A model generated the notes under the pieces. It was not told where the DNA came from, made no database searches, and worked only from the letters and a program-made list of their open reading frames with translations. Positions 24,951 through 34,600 of a stretch of DNA of 64,000 nt are shown one piece after another. The DNA is taken from positions 1,426,001-1,490,000 of the forward strand of contig OX485806.1 of the NCBI GenBank assembly GCA_950295325.1, given 5' to 3'. The position numbers were made by a program, and so were the translations under genes. Position 1 is the first letter of the stretch. Each line of letters opens with the position of its first letter. The DNA is from Polytrichum commune (taxonomy: Eukaryota > Streptophyta > Polytrichopsida > Polytrichales > Polytrichaceae).

Positions 24951-25323
24951 ACTACACTAAATATGATATTAAGTGTCAACAATTCTAATTGTCTTGCCCA
25001 ACACTAATTGTAAACCATAGTACAGTGTCACCAACACTAAAAGTTCACCCAACATTATTTGTCATTCCTTGTAAATTTTTGGTGGGAATTATAGAATTAC
25101 AGTGTTGCAATTACTGTTACTTACCAAGTGATTTTTCCATCCAAATTTCAACCATCCATGACAATAAGTTGCTGACAAAGAGAAGGTTGGGTTTCGGCCA
25201 ATGGATGAACTCATCCATCATCCATGACAGTATTTGTTCACTTATTCATAAGAAGTGTAATCCGAAAAGTTACCATAGTGATACTAAATACCATATTACA
25301 CTAAACATCATATTTAGTGTAGT
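24951..25323. mobile_element. Small terminal-inverted-repeat element
   Basis: ACTACACTAAATATGAT at 24951-24967 is repeated inverted at 25307-25323 (17 of 17). The 373-bp unit has no coding capacity, and its interior is shared in inverse orientation with 4620-4870. The ends contain CACTA, but the flanking bases do not give a clear direct duplication, so the superfamily is not settled. Confidence 0.7.
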
Positions 25324-25625
25324 GGACGAGGGGTTGGGTGGAAATGAACCTGCTGGTTCAGACCATCATCCCTGGACATAAGATCTCGGCGCCGATTGTT
25401 TATGAGCATGCTCCGGATTCGATGCCGATTTTGCTTCTCAATACATACCAATGTGAAAGATTGCCCTGAACTGGATCACCTTCGCTTTCATCAGGGGCAG
25501 AAAACTCATACCTTGCCGCCGAGATCTCCGCACAATGCTGGATCCTCCCTCGAGCGACAACTATCAGAAGATTCTGAATAATCAGGTGTCTTCTCAGTGA
25601 GTTTAATGATCTTATACATAATCAG
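25324..25625. other. Spacer downstream of the immune-receptor gene
   Basis: About 300 bp after the receptor stop codon. Nothing is recognised; it presumably contains the receptor 3' UTR. Confidence 0.4.
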
Positions 25626-28600
25626 TCAGCGTTCTGTCTTGTCAATGCACATGAAGTCCTCGGCATTGCCACCAAACTTTGTGAAGCATGTGAGGCAAAG
25701 ATCGTAGTTGTATTCTGAACGGCCTCCCATGGACAGACGTATTGCCTCCTGGCATTTTCTCGTGTCACACCTCTTTGTGAAGCAAGTGGAGCAGTATTTA
25801 ATATGAAATGTTTTATTTTTGGCTTTGAAGCGAGGCCCTCTCAATGGTAACTGGCCACAGCCATCACACTGAATGCCCCCGTGAAATACCTCTGTTGAAT
25901 GGAGAGCAGATTCGGCAGGGCTGGTTTTGAAACCCCGCCTCCGTGATCTAAATTCTGAGAGCTTGGCCTCGAACTTCAAGTGGCTGCTGATGAGCTCTAT
26001 CGCTGCTGCAAATCCAAGCCCAAGTCGGGTCTCAGACTCATCTCCACGATGAAATTCTGGTGGAACCCTGGGAACTGCTTTCAAACTGGTACAGTACAAG
26101 AGAGATAGAAATTCCAGTTTTGATAAGCGGTCTAGGTCAGGTATCTTCTGCAACCGGAAACAATAGGTGAAATCGAGTGATACTATCTTTGTCAAGCGGT
26201 CAATACCGCGGACCTCCTTCACATTTGTCCCTGCAATATTGAGCTTCTGCAAATTCGAGAGTGTGCTGAAATTTACTAACTGGCTTAACAAACTCCCAGA
26301 CAGATTCAGGTTTTGTAAGTTCGAACCCCATGTCTCCAATCCCGCAGGTAGCTTCCCCATGGGTAGCTGCCGGAGGTAGAGGGTGTGCAGTTTTTCGAGG
26401 CTGCCTATCTCTTCCATTGCAGGTAGGTCTTCCGTTGCTTCGGGATATTGTTGAAGGAAGAGTTCTTCCGCGGACATAGCGTGCGGCCGCCGTTTGATCG
26501 AGTTTGGAGGTCCAGGGCCTATAATTTCCAGCTTTAACAGGGATGGCAGATGCTTGAACTTTGGTATGTCTCGACCAAACTTCCATGCTATTCGAGCCGA
26601 CTCCAGTTTTGGACAGTATTGAAGACTTTGAACATGACCACATTGCAGAGTCTCCAAAGCTGGGCAAGATGTAAGGTTCTCGGGTTCCACCAACGAGCTG
26701 TCCACCAGAAGAGTTTGTAAATTTATGCACTTGCTAAAATCTCGAATACTCCTCAGGCTCCGATTATAGAGAAGCTCAACAAAACACAGCTGTATCCAAT
26801 CCCTATTCGGCTCTTCAGGAACAAATTCTTTCCCATCGTTACTATCCCTGTGGTGCATCCAACTTATGACCTCCAGTTGGGAGCAGTATTGCAGCATTAA
26901 TAGGGATGGCAGATGCTTGAACTTTGGTATGTCTCGACCAAACTTCCATGCTATTCGAGGCGACTCCAGTTTTGGATAGTATTGAAGACTTTGAACATGA
27001 CCACATTGCAGAGTCTCCAAAGCTTGGCAAGATGTAAGGTACTCGGGTTCCACCAACGAGCTGTCCACCAGAAGAGTTTGTAAATTTATGCACGTGCTAA
27101 AATCTGGAATACTCCTCAGGCTCCGATTATAGAGAAGCTCAACAAAACGCAGCTGTATCCTATCCCTATTCGGCTCTTCAGGAACATTTTTTTCCCCATC
27201 GTTACTATCCCTGTGGTGCATCCAACTTATGACCTCCAGTTGGGGGCAATGTATTATTTTCAAGTGCTTTAGGTTTACCAAATCCCCAATTGGAAAAGAA
27301 GACAGACCCTCGCAGCAAACAAGATGCACCACAACAACATTGGTCCACGTCTCGAAGTTTTTTAGATACACAGACTGCAATGAAACTCTTGGTACTTTAG
27401 ACCAATCTCGGCATATTATGATGTCGGCACCCTCATGGTAAATACCAAACTCAAAGTGTTGATGCTCTTTGATGTATTGTTTTCCAAATTCCTTGTAAAG
27501 GTCGTGGATGTAGATGCGGTTATCCTTGAAACTCAAAAAGGACTTCCTGTCCAATATTGATAGCTGCAGCAATGAAAACCTAGAATCTTTAGCCAGTTGC
27601 AGAATTTCACCATTTCAGTCAAAAGCATGCTAAGATAACGTCACTGCAAGCTGTTGATACCGGTACATATAACTCCCTGTTGAACCACTGGTAGCTATGG
27701 TCAAACAACACAAGAATAAACTAGCTGGTTGCGATTCTCTAGTTGTGAATCTCTATGGCAACTATGAGCAATGCTACAAGCTGGACATATATGATGCAGA
27801 GTATGTTGGCGCTTTGGAAATGCTCATTTAAGAAATTCTACTAAGTTTCTTGGTTTGGGTGCATAGAGCTCAACATACCTCTACCATTACCACACCATTA
27901 TCAGACCCTCCATGTACAGCAAGCAACCAATCATATAGGTTGTCGGAACAGAGTGGTGATGCGTATAGAGCGACATCAATGAATAGCTGCTTTGCCTTGA
28001 GAGAAAGTGAATCAAACCCACGTGCTAAAGTGCTGAAAATGTCTTCGCGAGAATGAGGCAGCATTATACGTCCATCCCAGCTCAGCCTACTATTGTTCTC
28101 AAAGAAACGATCACGTAAGAAAGATGCAACTGCTAGGATTGCTAACGGGTGGTAATGTCCGTTCTTTCTGTGTCCAGATTTTATGACTGTCATTGGTCTG
28201 TCATCTTTGAAAACCAGTCCACCAATGCCAGAAGAAGCACCTTCCTGAACGGAAAAGAAGCAATAACGGGTACAGATTATATGCAGTTCCCGATCTTGCT
28301 CCTTATCAAATGACACTAGTTTCATCTTTGGTATAGCTTTTTGAAGGAAAAGTTCCATACTCTCCTCTTCCATCAAAGTTGGGACGGGCTTACAACATTT
28401 TGGATCAGAAAGGACATCTTCCAAAATAACTCGACTTCTTGATGTTATTAGGACTATGCTACCTTCACAACAAACACAATTTAGGTAGTCTCGTGCCTCC
28501 TGTCGAGATGCTTCATCATCTTGAACATTGTCCACAGCCAGAAAAACAGGTTTTTTCAAATGCTCTTTCAAAGTCTTCTCAGCCTGTCATGAACAAAGAG

Positions 28601-31600
28601 CCACTTCATTTGTAATCGTTGCTTAGGTAATCAAAGTTCATCAGTAAGAGAAATCAAGGCACTTGAACCTGAATACACTGTAAGCCTGCAGATTGAAGGT
28701 GAACAACATATCAGAAGATTTCAGTATCCTTTTCTAGCATATATCAAGTCAGAATTTACTGGAGACGTATGTTGTATTCAAGCATTCAAACATGACAGGT
28801 GCGATGCTGCTTGAACGATGTTGTTGTTATGGAAAGACCATGTCATTTTTTTGTGGCAACCAGCACAAACATACACCTAGTGTTAGGGTGGGGCACATTA
28901 TTGCAGAAAGCCTGCAGAGTATATTCGTTTTTGGGACTTCGATCGATTTTAAGCCTACGCTTTTCATTGTTCACAAGCTAATACATGAAACCAATTTCTT
29001 ATACAATCGCACCATTGGATGTACCTCATTTGGGCTTTGCATTAATTTAGCAGGGTACCTCGAAAAACATTTTTTGGAACAAAAATACAAGGAAAACCCT
29101 TTCGATTCTAGGTGAACAAATGAAACACATTCGTCATCACAGATCCTTCACAACAACTCCATAGACATTTTTGACCTCAAACATACTACTTATTTTTAAA
29201 TCGCGGTGATTGCACACAACTGCTTAGACATTCTTGACCTCCTCTAAGAACGGACAAATTCAACAATTCCACTCTACTGTCGAATACAAAGCCAATAGCA
29301 AAAAAACCATCTCCACAGGAATTCTAATCGGAGCCATGTCTCCACAATCTACTGTGTTATTTCAGCTAGCTCACTGAAGCAAGAAAAAACGAAAACAACA
29401 TAAAACGACGGCAGCCATAGCCAAAAATACCAGCAGGGTAACCTCACTCTGACACCCCTCTTCCACACTGCTCAACAGGAGAGTACAACACACCTAAAAT
29501 TCTAATGCTAAATGAGCTTTGACAGTTTATAGTTTTAAAATGAAGCTGAAGGCCAGATGCATCATCCCCAGGTACAACTTCCAGAGAAAAAGTACCCTAA
29601 GTCACACTTCGTTGTGTACATAGGCTTCATACACGAGCTAGATTTGTACTTGCAATTTGCACTGAGAATTGAGATCAAACACTACTTGAACCCTGGGTAG
29701 ATTAGCAACAAGCATTCTATGCGAGAGATTTGTCGAGAGGATTTCAACCTACGATGTGTTCATCATATGTCACAATTATACCAAGATATAATTTAGAATT
29801 TCATTCTTCCGGGATTCTTTCACAAACATGTTACGAGGAACCACATGCCTAGCATTTCAAATTGAATTTCAAGTCAAACTTTATCCATGCTTGAGATCAT
29901 TCAATTAATCAATCTGTCACCCTCGCTGCACAACTACAGTAAACTAGGAAAAACCAAACCCTAGAGAGACCATTTTAGCAATGCCGCTATCACAGAATCA
30001 CAGAGTAGGGGCCCGGAGCAAGCAAAAGTAAGTGATGTGTTCCCCACAGTCTGTAGGTCACCTACCTACAAACTGCTTTTCCTTTCTGTCAGCCCAACCT
30101 CTGCCAAATAAAAACCTTCTATTTAAAACTCCATGTCGCCACACAAGTGACACAACTTGTAGTGCACCTGATAAATGCATACAAAAAGCTTCCACCCCCC
30201 AGCGGGCCAATCCCGTGATTGCTTCACACAATTTTTATTTTTATATGCAAATCGGAATCCATTAAATCAATGGAGTTTTTCCAATGATTAGATTTTTACC
30301 ACTATCCCATGTTCCTTCAATGGATCATCATCAACTTTCAGGTTGAGATTTACAATGATTGGTGCATCTCAGAGTAGATCACCATTTCTACTCACAGTTC
30401 TAGGGGGTAGTTGGAGCAAGTGTAAGGAGATGATACGATGGTCAAAAGGTGTTAATAGAAATCAAAGAATCAATCGTGACGCATACTTGGTGATTTCCAG
30501 TTTATTGACGGGGTTAGAGCATCCACACCCTTGCTCTGAATCTACCACTCATCAAAGGGCCAGTAGAGGGCTCCACAAGGGTTGAGTGACTCGCCAAAAA
30601 TGAAGACCCCCACTCTCGCTCCATAAATCTGCAGTCTGACTCCCGAATATATGGGCCGGCTGAGTAGGTACTATGCGCTGGCTCAGCCTTGCTCACGGTG
30701 ACTATTTTCTGCCACGGAGTCACGGCCACGCATGCACTGAAGGGGTCCCATCCGCTGAGTTGGCTTGGGACGTGGCCGGGTGAACGGGGAGCTAGTTCAG
30801 TCTGCTAGCTCTTCCGCAGGCACTATATCAGCGTTCGAACTCTTGCAGACTGACTGCATGCTCTTCCAGCAAGGTTCAATTTTTTGCTTTCATAGGGAAT
30901 CACGGTTTCACATGTGTTTTGGTAGTTGCTAGTATGGATCAATGGCGGGAACGCCTTCTTGCCACTCGGGAGCTCTTTTTGGAGGACGATGAGGAAGATG
31001 ATTTCAATGTTAATTGGATTATTGGATTAGGGTTGAGTGCACCGCGTGGTCGAATACCGAGCATTGTCCGTGGATCACGTCCAGGGAAATCGCCCAACAT
31101 TGACAGGCATAGACACGAGATGCATGCACGCATGATGTCTGATTATTTTGCAGATGAACCGGTGTATGGCCCAAACTTTTTCCGCCGTCGATACCGTATG
31201 CGGAGGCCATTATTTTTTACCATATTGGATAGGGTTTGTGCTAGAGACGATTATTTTGTTCAGAAAATAGATGCATGTGGGTTTTTAGGGTTGTCCCCTC
31301 ATCAGAAGATCACATCCGCTTTGAGGATGTTATGTTACGGGTTGTGTGCCGATGCTACAGACGAATATTGCAGGACTAGTGAAACCACCGCGATGACATC
31401 TATGAAGCGATTTTGCATTGCAATTAGGGCTGAGTTTGAGGCTTATCATATGAGACAACCTACACGTGCCGATTTTGATAAACAGTTGGTAATTAATGCT
31501 GACCGTGGATTTCCAGGCATGTTTGCCTCACTTGACTGTATGCATTACGAGTGGAAGAATTGCCCGGTGGCTTGGCAAGGGGATTTCGGTGACAAAGATG

Positions 31601-34600
31601 GGAAGAAGTCCATCATATTGGAGGCCGTGGCGGATGGTGGTTTGCACATATGGCATGCGTTTTTTGGGTTGCCCGGTTCCAACAACGACTTGAACGTGTT
31701 GGATCGGTCACCACTCATCCACAACATGTTGACTAGCGAAGCTCGTGACATGCATTTCAAGGTTAACGGGTGTCAGTATGATCGGTATTACCTTCTCACG
31801 GATGGTATATATCCCGAGTGGTCTTGCTTCGTGCAAAGCATCCATCAGCCACAAGATGAGAAGCGCAGCTATTTTGCTGAAAGACAAGAAGCCGTGCGCA
31901 AGGATGTTGAGAGATGTTTTGGGGTGTTGCAGGCCCGTTTTGCGATAATTCGCAACCCTTGCCGGCATTGGAGCATGGATGTGATATCAAACATCATGTT
32001 CACATGTTGTATTTTGCACAATATGATAATTGATGACGAAGAAGGTGTTGAGGGACTAGATGATATCATTGGTGAGTTGCATGAGGGAAATGTCCCAATG
32101 CAAAGAGGATTGTCCTTTGATGAGTATATGGCAAGTACCATGGACATTGCCAATGCGGACACTCATTTTGATCTCCGTGATGATCTAATTGAGCACTTGT
32201 GGATGTTGAAAGGCGCCAATTTGGCATAATATATAAAGGGGTGACTAGTATCCATAAGTTTGGTCATATCGATTGCAATACATGTGTGTTTTTGACAAGA
32301 AATTGGTGCTGAAATTTTCAAATAATATGCAAATGTGTGACTAATATCACATTTATTGGTAAAAACTATGTCCATTCAATGCTAAATCAAGTCCCATGTC
32401 AAGTTCGGCGCACTTGTTTTGTGATATGTCATGATCTACCACGACATTCCATGTGGTGGGCATTCCCGGTCCAACATGCTCAATGTCATCCCATTGCACA
32501 CTATCGCCGCGGATATCTACATATGAATTCCATTGGCCTACAACATCACTAGTGAACCCACCGGGCGCAATCCTGCCCACTTGAAATCGCCGGCTACAAG
32601 GATCATGCTCTTCAGTCGCATGTTGGACCTGCGATCAAAAACAACATAATTTGCATCACCACTGTTTCGATCTTGACTTCAACACACGACAAGCATATGG
32701 GCAGGCTAGCACTCAGGGTGAGACAAATTCAAGCACGGGCTCGCAAGATCGCAATCCTGTAATGTCACATTTGAGCACAAAGGCAAGCCAACATTAAGGT
32801 AATGTCACATTCGGCCACAAAGTAAACCCAACAATCAAACAGGCTCACATTCGGCCACAAAGTGCATCCAGAATTCAAACAAAGTCACATTCGGCCACAA
32901 AGTAAACCCAACAATCAAACAGGCTCACATTCGGCCACAAAGTGCATCCAGAATTCAAACAAAGTCACATTCGGCCACAAAGTAAACCCAGCTATCAAAC
33001 AGGCTCACATTCGGCCTCAAAGTGCATGCAAGATTCAAACAAAGTCACATTCTGCCACAAAGTAAACCCAGCTATCAAACAGGCTCAAATTCGGCCTCAA
33101 AGTGCATGCAGAATTCAAACACGCTCACATTCTGCCACAAAGTAAACCCAACATTCAAACAAAGTCACATTCTCCCACAAAGTCAACCCATCAATCATAC
33201 AGGCTCACATACGGCTACAAAGTGAAGCCATAATTCACTTTGGCTCACATTCGGCCACAAAGTGCAACCAGAATTAAAATAGGCTCACAGTCTGCCACAG
33301 AGTGATTCCAGATTACAAAGCCGGCTCACAGTCTGCCACAAAGGCAATCCAGCAATCAAACAATGTCACATTCGAGCTGGAAGGGCAATCCAGCAATCAA
33401 AGCCGGCTCAGTCTGCCACAAAGTCAATCCAGCAATCTCAATTCACTCGCAATCAAGCAGGTAGGCAGGCTCACATACAAGCACAGTGGCAGGGGAAGTA
33501 CAAGAATTGGAGCTCACCTCAGTTCCGTGAGGGTCTTCCTCGTCGGATTCTTGCAATTCCACGATTTCTCTAACACCCGGATGCTCGCCAAACCCTCTAC
33601 CTTCATTATTGATGTCTGGGTCACAGTCTTCGGCGTCACGGACAATGTCAAATTCCATTCGTGCATCCCGCATTTGCCTGAGTGTTTCATCATCTTCCAG
33701 AGCTCTTTTTTCCGCTTCTTCTCGTTCTTGTGCCGCCTCGGCCATTTGAGCAACCTCTCGCTCTTGTTGTTCGCGCAACTCAAAGGCCGCGGATTCTGCC
33801 CTTCTACGTCGTAATTTGTGCAGCTCCTCCTCTCGAAGCAAACGAATATATTCTTGAGCCTCCGGCGTGGTAACTTGGTCCATCGGTGCGGTGAACAAGA
33901 GTAGCATGTTGTGATACTCCAGACTTGCCGCCTTCCGTAGTGTTGCTTCCGCCATCTTCTCGGCGGCCTTGGCTTGAGTCAAAGCCGCTATATCGTGGAC
34001 CTTGTCAGCACGTTGGCCATCTTTCGCTGCTTTTGTGCCTCCAGGCCTCAAGCTGAATGTCATGCTTGTAGTTGCCTCACCTGTAGTATCCACAGCACTC
34101 ACAGATTTTTGGGTGTCCACTTGGGAACCCGAGTGTGACTCGTGGTCAGAAGAACCAGACAGCCTCCTAGAGGGAGTTGTCTGACGTGATGGACTAAAAC
34201 CGTCAGCCCAACGCGGAAAATCTTTCACCAATTCCCAACAGTGTTCAAACATGAACTCGGTGTTCTTAGCAGTTTTAGTACGATACAAATCTTTAGCCAT
34301 GCGAACAATGTCGGATTCTTTACTACCACTTTTGTTTAATCTTTTGATTTGATTATAGGCTCCGATGAATTTTCCCACATCGTGTTTTATCGTGCCCCAT
34401 TTCGATTCCAATGATCGCGCGCCCCTATGCCCACCTGGTCTACATTGTTCATAATGCAAATATATTCGTTCCCAGAAAGCATTACCCTTTTGCTGATTCC
34501 CGCAAATTGGGTCCTGAGAGATTGCGAGGACACTTCTAGTCAACTGGCGCTCTTCCTCCGGAACAAAATTTTTACCTTTCGCCGGCCGCACAGACCCTAA

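Noticed and set aside
32862-33225. Short repeated frames (SHSATKC-like)
   Set aside because: Produced by the 80-bp minisatellite.
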